This document shows, piece by piece, positions 1 through 10,605 of a stretch of DNA of 64,000 nucleotides. The DNA is from Pseudoscleropodium purum (lineage: Eukaryota > Streptophyta > Bryopsida > Hypnales > Brachytheciaceae): NCBI GenBank assembly GCA_963969395.1, contig OZ017795.1:39847063-39911062 (forward strand), written 5' to 3'. Every line of letters begins with the position of its first letter. Within the stretch, counting starts at the first letter, position 1. The notes beneath the pieces are model-generated. The model ran no database searches and was not told the origin of the DNA. It worked only from the letters and a program-made list of their open reading frames with translations. The position numbers and the translations under genes are program-made.

Positions 1-600
1 TCTGGAGTGCAACTTTCTGTCAAATCCTTCTCTTTTCTCTTATTCCACGGCCTTGGTTTGTCAAAGCTCACTATGTCAACAAAAGATAAAATGTGTGTTG
101 TATATGGGGTGTGGGGGTAGGGGGTTCACATCAATAGTGGGTGGTTGCCAATTAGTGTAAAAACAAAACTGTGTGGGCCACTGTGTCACATTAGAAGCCT
201 TTAGGGAGAAAACAAAATACTTTTTTTTCTTGTTGATGTAGTGTTGAGGCTTTTGTTTTGTTTCTACCTTTGGTAATTGAGGTTCTTCTAGTTCCTTGTG
301 TGCAACTCTCTTTCAAATCCTTCTCTTTTTTCTTATTATTCTATGGCCTTGGTCTGTCAATGCATCACGTCAATGGTGTGACATGGGTGGCTACCAATTA
401 ATGTGAAAACAAAAACTGCTTGGGCCACTCTATCACAATAGAAGCCTTTAGAGAGTAAGGCTTCTTTTTTGTTGTAGCGTTGAGACTTTTGTTATGTTTT
501 GTTTCTACCTTTGTTAATTGAGGTCCTTCAAGTTCCATGATGTGTGCAACTTCCTATTAAATTTGCTTCTTTTCTATTAGTATTCCATGTCCCTTGTCTT
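1..600. repeat. Degenerate tandem repeat, about 2.2 units of 245-295 bp
   Basis: Three unit starts (tgcaact near 7, 301 and tgcaac near 545) are followed by matching text: a cttct-rich stretch, a 'ggccttgg' block, a 'gtcaatggtgtga'-like block and 'gaagcctttag'. A diverged inverted copy of the middle part lies near 21309-21475, so this is a dispersed family. No coding potential is seen. Confidence 0.6.
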
Positions 601-3353
601 GAACACTGGTTTTGGACAACTAGTAGGCTCTTGTAGGTTACAATTGTTTGGTGAACATAAACGTTGCTATCAAGCCTTTGGATCTTGTTTCAAAGTGGAA
701 TAAAATTCTCACAGTCCATGTTCGTTGGTGCTATTTAACCAAGTTCCACATGGTATAATTGATTGTCAACAACTTCTTAGGGGACACTAAGGTAGGAAGC
801 TCAAACCGATAAGGCATCAAAAGCGATCATGACTCCAAGGTACATTTTGCTTTCTTCAATGTACCAATTATGCATATTTCAAGAGGTCGTCGCTTTTGAT
901 GATTGAAAATGATTACTTTTTTTCAACTTCAAAAATTTGTAATTAATTCCACAAAGGTTCGAAAAATATGAAACGACTTGGGTTAGATGTCAATTCTACT
1001 TGTCTTTTGAGGAAAATTTACTGAATTTATTTTTAGGATGTTCAGCCTCCCCAAAATTCAATTCTAGCCCTTTAATGGTCCATTTATGAACTTCCTACCT
1101 TACAATAGAGAAAATAGTGTATCAACCAAGCTTTTGACTTCAACTTTGAAGTTGGTCAAAATTCTCTCTCTATGTGGATGGTACTTGCTATTCCAATCCT
1201 TGGCGGAGGTCTACTTGGCTCAATCAATGGAGCACTAGCAGCTAGTTTTAGGATTCAACAATGGAGATAATGATATCTCTAAAAAAAAGCCACAGGGGCT
1301 TGCTTCAAGATAGATCAAAACTCTCATTCCATATAGGTAGTGCTCATTGTATACATCTACGAGGCTTAATAAGTAGATCAATATACTCTACTAGACTTTT
1401 TCTTCATGCCTTTGGTAAAGGTTGAAGTCTTCCTCTTTTGCTAGTACCTATGAACTCATAATTTTTATACCAATGAAAATAAAAGGTTTGGTATATTTGT
1501 TTGACCAAGTTTCTTAATGCTTTCAATATCATTTTTCTAGCTTCATTTTCAATTTTTTAATCCACTCATATGATTGAAATCTCTTTGCTAAGAAGATAGT
1601 AAAAATAAATTTAAAATCAAGAATGAGGTAATTACACCTAATTGTCAATGTGTTTATCTTATATATATATAATTCTTCAATATGTGGTTTTTAACACAAT
1701 ATTCTAGGTTTATTTCAAGATATTGAAAAATCATAGTTTATTTACTTAATCAACAATAAAAATACATTCTTAAATTTATATTGGAATCTTCTTTGAATTT
1801 TCAACAAATCACAACAAAAATTATGATTATTTATTTTTAAGAACTAAAGTCTCATTGTAGAATGTCAATCTAAGACAAATATGTTTGTTATTCAAGTAAT
1901 TCAACATCCATTATTCTAAAGTACTCCAATAATTAAAATATCAATATTTTCGAGAGCCTTAGATTGATGTCCTAATCCAACACATTTTGATGGATTTTGC
2001 TTTAGGTCTTTCAACAACCCTACCTCCACTACAAAAGTATGACAATACAATGCCTTTAACAATTTGGTGCTTGAATCCTCCCTTTAATTTTTGCATGTAT
2101 TTGCTTATATCAATATCAATATATATTATTTACCTCAATTTCATCAATTTCATTACATAGAAAGGTTTAAGAAAAAATCAAGCACTAGTTTAGAGAAATA
2201 AACTTCTATGTTCATTGTTCAAATTTTGAATTTTTCAAGTTTCAAGTGAAGTAAAACTTAATAGGGTTCATTTTGTTAATTGGTCTTAAGATTCAAAAAG
2301 ATCATTTTTATGGTTGAAATTCAAATAAAGAGAGTATAAATGACCAAAATTTACTATATGGTGATCTATAGATTTGCCATTTTCTTATGTAGGATAGTCA
2401 ATAAATTGAATTCAAAGAGGTTCTTAAAAGAAAATTGAATGAATAAATATTTTTTTTCTTCATCCTTGAGGCCTCTTTGAAATCATACAAAAGACAAAAA
2501 AGGTTTCATATCAGGCATTTAAGATTAATTTGACAGCAAATTGAATCTTTTTTTTTTTTGCATATCTTTACTTATATCTTTGTACCAATATATTATTTTT
2601 CTAAAAAAAAATTAGTAAAGTTTCATAGGAAGACAAAAGAAAGCTAAATATAACTCAAGTGGATTCATATTTTTTGAATCTTTAGAATTATTTTTAAGTT
2701 AAAAAAAATTAGGAACACTTTTATTTTATTCTAAAATGTCGTAATGTTGAGGATTTTGTGATGACCCATCATTTTTTTGACACTTAATTGGTATCAAATA
2801 CATCCTATTCCGATAATGCTATAGAATATTTAAAATGTGATGTACATTGATAAATCTTTCCATATAGAAGTATCTCTATATTAAAAGTGGCATTTCATAG
2901 AGGATTATTATTGTTTTCTACTCAAACATATAATGCTGAATTACTTGTGAATTGACATAACAAAGTGATATTAGAAAAAAAATCATTATTGTTGAGTTTG
3001 TTATTAGCATTTGAAAAATAAAAAATATTTAGGATTTTTAAGAGATGTGCAAAGAGGCCTTCATAAATTAGATTATAAAATCACATTAAGAATGTGAGAA
3101 GATTAATTATGGGAAAGATAGATAACTATGAAATAATTCACAAAAGACATCCCATGGAAAGTGTTTGAGTCGTTAGAGTTAATTATAAAATCACCTAATA
3201 AGCCCATTTGTGTGGTGTTTCTTCTAATACTTATTTTTTTAAAACATTGGATTTTAGTTCAATTCTTTTAGAATGACATCAAAGCATGGTTGCATTCAAT
3301 CTAATCACATTGAGTTGTTTTCTTTCAAAATGGAGGTTTAGGTCCCATCCTTG
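601..3353. other. AT-rich non-coding stretch
   Basis: No ORF with recognisable protein similarity, no RNA gene and no transposon ends were found. A short inverted repeat (12-bp arms 815-826 and 890-901) is the only local structure noted. The stretch ends at the CCAAA target duplication (3354-3358) of the gypsy element. Confidence 0.5.
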
Positions 3354-3358
3354 CCAAA

Positions 3359-3976
3359 TGTTGCGGATGGCAACTCTTGGATGGAACCAAAATCAGATTT
3401 GAGGGGATACCTCAAACAGAGACAAGAACAAGCTAGAAGTGAGGGGATTCCTCACACATGACTCAGAACGTGCTTCAAGATGAGAAAACTAGAAGATGTA
3501 TTGATAACATGAAGTCAAAGAATGACTGGGTACAATTGGTGTTGAAGAGAGTGAGGGACAATGGCCCTCGACTCTCTATTTATACTAGACTAAGGAACCT
3601 TCCGGAATAAGGCCTTGGAAACCTTTGGAAATATCCGTAGGTCTTTCCGGAAGCTTGTGGAAGCTTTCGGAAACTAGGAGAATCTAGTGGAACCTTCTGG
3701 AAGCTTGTAGAAGCTTCTAGAAACTAGTGGAACCAAATGGAACCTTCCGGAAGCTTGTGGAAGCTTCCGAAAACTAATAGAACTAAGTAGAACCTTCCGG
3801 AAACAAATAGAAACTAATGAAGACTATTGGAATCTACTAGAATCATTGGAAACAACTTGTACACTAGGCCACCGCTTTTGAGAAGGTTCTTAAGAGGCAT
3901 CCTTGTTGCAAAGGCGGTGGAGACTCTATTAGGGACGAAACTACTGAGTAAGGCCCTGTATGGCACGTCCGTGACA
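3359..3976 (-). repeat. 3' LTR of the gypsy element (618 bp)
   Basis: Nearly identical to 19251-19868 and bounded by TG..CA. A purine-rich strand (minus-strand reading of 3979-3988, a G-run after GAA) lies immediately inside and fits the polypurine tract. The LTR contains a TATA box and an array of inverted TTCnnGAA modules. Confidence 0.95.
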
Positions 3977-4420
3977 TCACCCCCCCTTCAAGGTTCGAGT
4001 TCCACGAGTTCACCTGTGGGCCAATAGCATGAATAGAAAAGAGAATGTTCACGTGGGACTTCATGTGACTGCGACAAAAGAAAAGAATGTTCGGTGTACA
4101 GAATACTGTCAGACAAAATGTTGGCGGCAAAAAGGCGGCGAATGACGGCAAGTCCGACGGCGGTAAGAAATAGTAGCGCTGCTAAACTGAAGTATAAGGT
4201 TGTGTGAATGACAACATGAGACATCGGCGAGGTGGTGATTACGATGTTATCGACTTTTTCGGCCGAGGTGAGTTCGAAGGCCTGTCCCCTCAAAACTGAG
4301 CTAGTATATTGTTACCTCGTCGATACCACCACCGTTTTAGTTCAAAGTCTCTGCATTTGCACCAGTACCAAGAAAAATCTTACAGAACTTGGTGTTGGTG
4401 TTGGTCTAGATGCATTAAAC

Positions 4421-5167
4421 TCAAATGCTCCTTGGTTTTTGCGGATACTGCCGATGAAATTCTTGAATCATTTCAGGGGAGTTGTCGAGATTAGAGGCAG
4501 GCTCCCATGTTCTTTCGCTGACTTCGTAGCCTTGCCAATGCACAAGATATTCAAGTCGTCGTCGATGGATGCGGGAGTCAAGACTCTTTGAAATTTCAAA
4601 TTCCTCTTCACCTTCGATTTCAATTGGAGGCGGAGATTCTTGAATCCTTCCTGGCAGTGTTGATTCTTTGTAGGGCTCGAGGAGAGAGACGTGAAATATG
4701 GGATGAATCTTCATAGAAGGAGGTAGCTCCGATCGATAAGTCACCTTGTTGATTTGTTTGGCGACTGAAAACGGCCCTAGGCGACGGTAGTCAAGTTTGT
4801 CAGATGGCTGTCGAGTCTTTAAATTTCGACGGAGCAGCCAAACCTTGTCTCCAATAGAAATCAAAGGATGTTGCTTGCGAGACTTATCTGCATTGGTTTT
4901 CTGATGCTCCTGGGCTTCAAGAAGTTTTTCTTTCATCTGCTTCTAGATATCAGATAGTCGGGTAGCAAGATCTATAGCAGCTAGATTCTCTGAGATGTTG
5001 AGATTGAATTGATCAAACTTTGGATGATGGCCGTAATTTGCAAAGAAAGGCGTCTGTCGGGTAGACCCTTGTAATGTATTGTTGTATGCAAACTCCGCTA
5101 GTGGCAACAAGTCCGCCCAATTATCTTGATGGTAATTGATGGTGCAGCGCAAGTACTGCTCCAACAC
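4421..5167 (-). pseudogene. gypsy integrase C-terminal part plus chromodomain (interrupted)
   Basis: Two same-frame pieces. The upper one (5167-4943) has the [11 protein letters not shown] motif after the integrase core. The lower one (4936-4421) has the GDKVWLL-type SH3-like integrase tail, the LGPF and HPIFHVSLLEPY motifs, and then a chromodomain ending in YLVHWQGY and RTWEP near the C-terminus. A TAG at 4943-4945 separates them; TAG at 5198-5200 separates the upper piece from the catalytic core. Both fit CAG-to-TAG changes. Chromodomains direct integration to marked chromatin in this clade. Confidence 0.9.
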
Positions 5168-5197
5168 TTGGTTGACGCGTTCGGTTTGTCCGTCGGT

Positions 5198-5473
5198 CTA
5201 AGGATGGTATGCTGAAGACAATTTAATCTCCACCCCTAGGATTTTGAACAAGGATTGCCAAAATTTGGATGTGAATTGCGTCTCATGATCAGAGATAATA
5301 TCAGCGGGTAAGTTATGGATTCTGTAGACATTGTCTACAAAGAGTTTTGCCGTTTCTTCGCCGGTAACTATCTTGTGACACGGAATAAAGTGCGTCATCT
5401 TGGTGAGCCGGTCGACAACAACAAAAATAGAATCAAAGGTCTTGGACGGCGGAAGATCCACTATGAAGTCCAT
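5198..5473 (-). pseudogene. gypsy integrase catalytic core (fragment)
   Basis: This piece contains the first two acidic residues of the D,D-35-E triad (VVVDRLTK and ISDHETQF). The glutamate lies beyond the TAG at 5198-5200, in the TERVNQ-like stretch. It is in a different frame from the upstream ORF: just after the PIPKKPW motif the frame shifts near 5470, probably by a small deletion next to a CCATGG sequence. The second aspartate context (SDHETQF) differs from the common SDR.TQF. Confidence 0.85.
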
Positions 5474-7380
5474 GGCTTCTTAGGAATTGGCAATGGTTGA
5501 AATAGTCTGTATGGCCGATGACGAGGAATCTTGGACCTTGAACAAGTGTCACATGTTGTGACGTATTCTTTAACGGCCTTCCACATTTGGGGCCACCAGA
5601 AATCCCGAGATACAAGCTCCATGGTCTTGTTATAACCAAAATGTCCCGCCGATGGAAAATCGTGTCGGGATTGGAGCACTCGGAGCCGACATGGGCCTTC
5701 AGGGACATAAAGCAATCCTTGATAATATAACAGCCCATTTTGGAACTGGAATCTTGGATCATAATCATCTCGGAGTGTCTCACCTCCATATGATCTACGG
5801 ATCTGCGGACTGGATGTAGGTTGGTTCGGAGATTCCAAATCTATAACCTCTGAATCAGAAATTTGAGAGTCCATTCTTGAGATTTCTCCAAGGCTGGAAT
5901 TACCAACATTGTTCTTGAGTTTCAAGGCCAAAGGATCAGATTGCAAACTCACTCGGATTTCTCGGAGAAACGATGTATCTACCGAAGTTGTGGCGCGCAT
6001 AGCCTTGAGCTGGAGTTGTTCGGGCTTGATTAGAGTAGACCGTTGCTGATCGTAAGCTGCGTCTCCCTCTTTGGGTGCAAGATACGCTCGTCGAGAAAGA
6101 GCGTCAGTCCGAATTTGTTGGGAACCGGGGCGGTAGGTGATGACAAAGTTGAAGCGCGAAAGCGATATACTCCAACGGGCTTGTCGTCGATTCAACACCT
6201 TAGCAGACATGAAATACTCGAGGTTCTTGTGGTCGGTATAGACTGTAACCGAATGTTGAGCTCCTTCGAGGAAATGTCGCCACTCTTGGAATGAATCAAC
6301 AATAGCTAAGAGTTCCTTGTCGTGGATTTCGTAATTGATCTTCGCGGCAGTGAACTTTCGTGAATGGAATGTGACAGGATGGAGGCATCCGTCTTTGCTA
6401 GATTGCGAGAGGACCGCTCCAAGGGCAAAATCAGAAACATCCGTTTGTAGGAAGAACGACTTTTGAAAGTCAGGATGTGTCAAGATAGGCACTGTTGTAA
6501 ATGCCTTCTTCAGAGTTTCAAATGTTTGGCCTGCTTCCGTACTCCACTCAAGCTTGTCTTTGCAAGTTAATTGAGTCAACGGAGCAGCAATCTTGGAATA
6601 GTTCTGGATGAAGATTCTATAGAAGTTTGCGAATCCCAGGAAACATTGAACGTCTCGAATGGTTGCCAGTCTCTTCCACTTGGTCACCGTCTGGATCTTC
6701 TTTGGGTCCATGGACAGACCCTCTCCAGAAACAATGTAGCCCAAGAACTCGACTTGGGGTTGGTGAAAAACGCACTTCTCGAGCTTGGTGTATAGTCCAG
6801 CGTTGCGCAGCTTTTCCAACACTAATTGAACGTGTTTTTTGTGGTCCTCTTCGTTCTTCGAGTAGATGAGAATATCATCAAGGTAGCAAACCACAAAATC
6901 GTCCAAGAATTCACGGAAGATATCGTTCATCAAATGTTGAAAGATAGCAGGTGCATTGGTAAGATCGAATGGCATGACATTGTATTCAAAATGTCCATAC
7001 TTTGTTCGGAACACAGTCTTCCATTCGTCACCTTCTTTGATGCGTACTAAGTTGTACGCTCCGCGAAGATCAATCTTGGTATAGATTTTTGCCTGGCCAA
7101 GCTGATCGAGAAGTCTGGAGATGAGCGGTAATGGATACCAATTCTTGATTGTAACTTTGTTCAGTCCACGATAATCCACGCACATTCGAAGGGACCCATC
7201 TTTTTTCTTCACAAATAAGATAGGAGCTCCTGCCGGTGATTTGGAGTGCTGAATAAAATTCTTTGTAAGATTTTCGTCTAGGTAATCTCGCAACGCAGCA
7301 AGTTCGTTTTGGGAGAGACCGTAGATTGGGCCAAATGGCGGTTGCGCACCTTCTTGTAGTTCGATGCCGCAATCGTATGG
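5461..7380 (-). pseudogene. gypsy reverse transcriptase, RNase H and integrase zinc-finger ORF
   Basis: The longest open piece of pol (first ATG at 7293; open frame from the stop at 7381). Visible motifs in order: FVKKKDGSLRMCVDYRGLN, the YLDD catalytic motif of reverse transcriptase, the RNase H motifs LQTDVSDFALGAVL, INYEIHDKELLAIV and VYTDHKNL, then a histidine-histidine-cysteine-cysteine integrase finger (CDTC). It ends by frameshift at the start of the integrase core. The upstream TGA (7381-7383) fits CGA-to-TGA; the same frame continues upstream toward protease. Confidence 0.93.
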
Positions 7381-7653
7381 TCAATGTTGAGGAAGCATAT
7401 TGGCGTTCTTCTTCTCAAATACATCCCGATATTGTTCATATTGTATTGATAACTCGGTTGATCCTTGAAAGGATTGAGGCATCGGAATTGTATACACTAC
7501 AAACATATTCCCCTTCTTTGCAGCTCTCATAAAAGCTCGGGCTTCGACCATCAATGGTGTTTTAGCCTTGGTCCCTTGTACTTGATGTGAATGAAGTTTT
7601 GGGGCAACTACAGGATATCTAGGTGTAGTTTGGAACGTTAGCTTTCGCTTATT

Positions 7654-8018
7654 TCAATCTATATCAGGATTATTTCTATCTAGCCAAGAAAGGCCTAAAA
7701 TGAGAGGATTAGAAGGGGAACTGATGACGTTGAAAACAACGGTGCTTTGATCTCCTTCTAGGCTAATGTCTAAGGGTTTAGTCTCGTGTGTGACATCTCC
7801 CGAGATCAAGGGTCTACCATCGATAACTTCTACTGCAACAGGATATTTTTTAGGAATTACGGGAAGGTTATGTTGTTCTATAGTTTTTATCAATAAAACA
7901 GGCAGATGCTCCGGAATCTAGCAGGGCTTTGACCTTTATGATATGCAGATAAAAATGTATTTTAAGTGGAATATCAAAACATGGAGAGGCTTCAAAGGAT
8001 AGGATAGGACCTGATGAC
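7654..8018 (-). pseudogene. gypsy retroviral-type aspartic protease (broken)
   Basis: The ALLDSGASACFID motif carries the catalytic D-S-G triplet of clan AA proteases. A one-base indel near 7885 moves the frame between this motif and the downstream HNLPV..., LILGLSWLDRNNP part, which ends at a TGA (7654-7656) where the family usually has Trp. The upstream end is cut by the hAT insertion at 8027. Skipping the hAT and one duplicated octamer keeps the gag-pol junction frame. Confidence 0.85.
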
Positions 8019-8026
8019 TTGACAAT

Positions 8027-8250
8027 CAGGGTTGATACGACGTCCGGACGTTCGGACGCGGACGCTGTGTCCACAGCGTCCGTTGACATTTGCGGTCCCC
8101 GTGGATGCAGCGTCCGCCGGGACCGCCCCGTCCGCCTTGTCTTGTCCGCCCCGCCCGTCCGCCCCGCCTGTCTGTCCCGTCCGCCCCGTCCGCTTTGACG
8201 GCCCTATTTCCCCCGACCACCCTACCCAAACAACCCCGTGGTCACTCCCT
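8027..8250. repeat. Left GC-rich subterminal array of the hAT
   Basis: Dense copies of CGTCCGCC and CGGACG begin right after the terminal CAGGGTTGA, in sharp contrast with the surrounding AT-rich DNA. The first about 80 bp closely match the left end of the short hAT copy at 62363. Subterminal repeats are transposase binding sites in other hAT elements; that role is inferred here. Confidence 0.8.
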
Positions 8251-8636
8251 TAATCTTTAAACAATTTAAAAGATTATAAAGTTTGACCATGAGTCCATGA
8301 TAGTCTTGAAACTATGAAAAAATTCCAATTCATTTTCAGAAGGCAAACTAAAAAAGTTTGTGACTTCAAATATATATATATACTATTTAAAAAATCGAGA
8401 TCAACACAAATACAAACATAATCAATATGGGCAAAATGTATTCAATTTAATGTAGAATACCATACATTGTGCACATTTGGCTAATTGCACATATAATTTT
8501 TTTCATTCCAACTCTATATTTCTAAATTAATTTTTAATGCCTATATAACCTATTCAACTATTACTTCTGCACTACCAATCTAATATAAATGGCGGAAATG
8601 TTCATCTGGCATTGGCCAACGATATGTATTAGAAAA

Positions 8637-10073
8637 TCACGTAATCACATGGGCCAAACTAGTATTTTCATCGTCAGTCTTCGAAGAAATGCGCTTCAAG
8701 TAAGCATAAAACACTTTTGCAAAGTCATGAAAGGCAAATTGTGTCGCACTAGGTGTTTTTCGTAGCACGTTGAAATTCGCCTCTGACATGTTGTTTCCAT
8801 TCATCCGCCGAGCAATTTTTCGAATGGCATACTCTTCCGATTTACGTGAATACATCGGAATGACTTCCACATCTGCACCTGCTTTATGCAAATATGCAAT
8901 ACGTGGATCCACCCACCATCTCCTCTGCAAAGTCTGTTTCATCTCATTTGCTGATGTAAATGTATACAAAGACTTCATTGGCTGAGAAGCTAAGGTGGTC
9001 ATGCCCCAATCGCAAACTCCAATGTACACACGTGACTCATCCTCTGGAAAATGCAACAAGATGTTGTCCGGAGAAAGATCATTGTGCAAATGTCCAGCAA
9101 GATGCACTGCATACATTATATACATAAACGCCCATGTCAACTCCGTGCGCTTCTTCCGATATCGTTCTAAATGGTGAGCTTTTACAACCTCCTCTTCGGT
9201 TTGATTCGTATACATCAAACGGATTTGAATGTTGTCTGGAAAGTCCTTATCCATATTCAACATTTGTCGAAGAATCCCACCATTCCACCAATACGCATAA
9301 CCTTCACACGTCGTTCCGTGCACCGCAGCAAACCGTATCACACCCGCGTGTGGAATTCGAACAGCCATTGATTCGTTTTGATGTTCTAGCTTTACAAGAT
9401 CGAGTCGAGTTTGGTGGTGAATGGATTTCTTTGCTGCAAACTCCCAATGAGGAAGTATTCCTGGACATCCTTCAATACGAACCTTTCGAATCGTTGCATA
9501 TCCACCTCTCATCGTTCTATCATCAACAACAATCACGCGTGTTGTATCTGGAAGTGCTATGAGGTGCCGTTTGGTCCTTTCTGCTTCAGCAACTCCATCA
9601 TTGCTTTTCCACCAACCAATTGAACCAACTCGATTGTGCGTTTTGGCGAATGGAGCACATCGCCCCCTAAATAAGTCCGCTTTCAGAATCACTTCTTCAA
9701 ACTGGGCGTCATTGGGTCGATATTCCTTGCCATATTTAACCAAAATGACTTTGGAATTCCACAAAGCGTCATGAACCTTGTTCTCCAAACATTTGGTGAA
9801 GTACGTTTTATGCATTTCGTCATGCCACTTTGCCACATTCAATGCATCCAACAACATCTGTGTCATGTCTACCTTGAATTTAGACACGCACTCCTCTTGA
9901 TATCTGATGTACTTATTGTCTAAAGACAATGTTGTTTCCGATTCATAAAATTGAACGATGCGCTCAATCATGAATTTTTTGCATTCCTCCGAAGGACTTT
10001 GGCGAGCTACCTCCAAGTTTGATGGTCCCTCTCCATGTTTTAGCTTCGCAACCTTCTTCTTCCCCTTCGTCAT
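8637..10073 (-). CDS. Protein-kinase-like protein encoded inside the hAT transposon
   Basis: One uninterrupted 478-codon ORF. Residues 1-180 have a basic N-terminus and no recognised domain. The kinase-like domain follows: a glycine-rich loop GGYATIRKV (about 190-198), a lysine of the VAIK type (AAKK, 213-216), a catalytic loop HNDLSPDN (330-337, with Asp332 and Asn337) and DWG (355-357) in place of DFG. The key catalytic residues are present, so activity is possible. It is transcribed away from the transposase, with a GC-rich array about 190 bp upstream of the start. It is intact while the transposase beside it is broken. I do not know a kinase as a standard hAT component. Function is unknown: a captured host gene or a transposon accessory protein are both possible. 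Confidence 0.8.
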   Translation of the reverse strand: MTKGKKKVAKLKHGEGPSNLEVARQSPSEECKKFMIERIVQFYESETTLSLDNKYIRYQEECVSKFKVDMTQMLLDALNVAKWHDEMHKTYFTKCLENKVHDALWNSKVILVKYGKEYRPNDAQFEEVILKADLFRGRCAPFAKTHNRVGSIGWWKSNDGVAEAERTKRHLIALPDTTRVIVVDDRTMRGGYATIRKVRIEGCPGILPHWEFAAKKSIHHQTRLDLVKLEHQNESMAVRIPHAGVIRFAAVHGTTCEGYAYWWNGGILRQMLNMDKDFPDNIQIRLMYTNQTEEEVVKAHHLERYRKKRTELTWAFMYIMYAVHLAGHLHNDLSPDNILLHFPEDESRVYIGVCDWGMTTLASQPMKSLYTFTSANEMKQTLQRRWWVDPRIAYLHKAGADVEVIPMYSRKSEEYAIRKIARRMNGNNMSEANFNVLRKTPSATQFAFHDFAKVFYAYLKRISSKTDDENTSLAHVIT

Positions 10074-10262
10074 CGTGACAAATGAAATTGATATAGATCA
10101 AATTTTTTAATTTGAAATGAATTCACGCGCAAGTATCCAAAAAATTGGCAACAAGGAGGCCCCAATAAATCACTCTTGTCTTGCCTCGGAAAGGAGCCAA
10201 TGGAGGATGAACCACCAAGCTCTTCACTTCACCTTGCATTCACAAGGGGCAAAGCAAAAGTG

Positions 10263-10605
10263 ACAATGCGGACGGCCTGTCCGCCCCATCGGACGGCCCT
10301 AAACCGTCCGCCTGATCGGATGGGCCGGGGGTGGCGGACGGATTGGCCGTCCGCCTCCCCGAAACCCTGGAGCCCCGTCTGCCTGATCGGACGGTCCGGG
10401 GGGGCGGATGCATCGCTGTAACGGGGCGGACGGGTATCGGGGCAGACGGGCGGACGGGTATCGGGGCGGACGGCGGACAGGTATTGGGGCGGACGGGGGT
10501 CTGGGCGGATGGGATGGACGGGTATGAGGGTGGACAGGGTCTGGGCAGATGGGGGTTTGGGCGGATGGGACAGACGGGTACGAGGGCGGACGGGGCGGTT
10601 TGACC
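10263..10605. repeat. Internal GC-rich array upstream of the kinase-like gene
   Basis: Repeated GGCGGACGG and GGGGCGGACGGG units with a roughly 15-25-bp rhythm, of the same sequence type as the hAT ends. It lies about 190 bp upstream of the kinase start, so it may act as promoter or binding array. ORFs through it are low-complexity and not believed. Confidence 0.75.

Noticed and set aside
8026..8253. ORFs on both strands through the GC-rich left hAT array
   Set aside because: Low-complexity Pro/Arg/Gly translations of CGTCCGCC repeats, open in several frames only because the repeat lacks stops.
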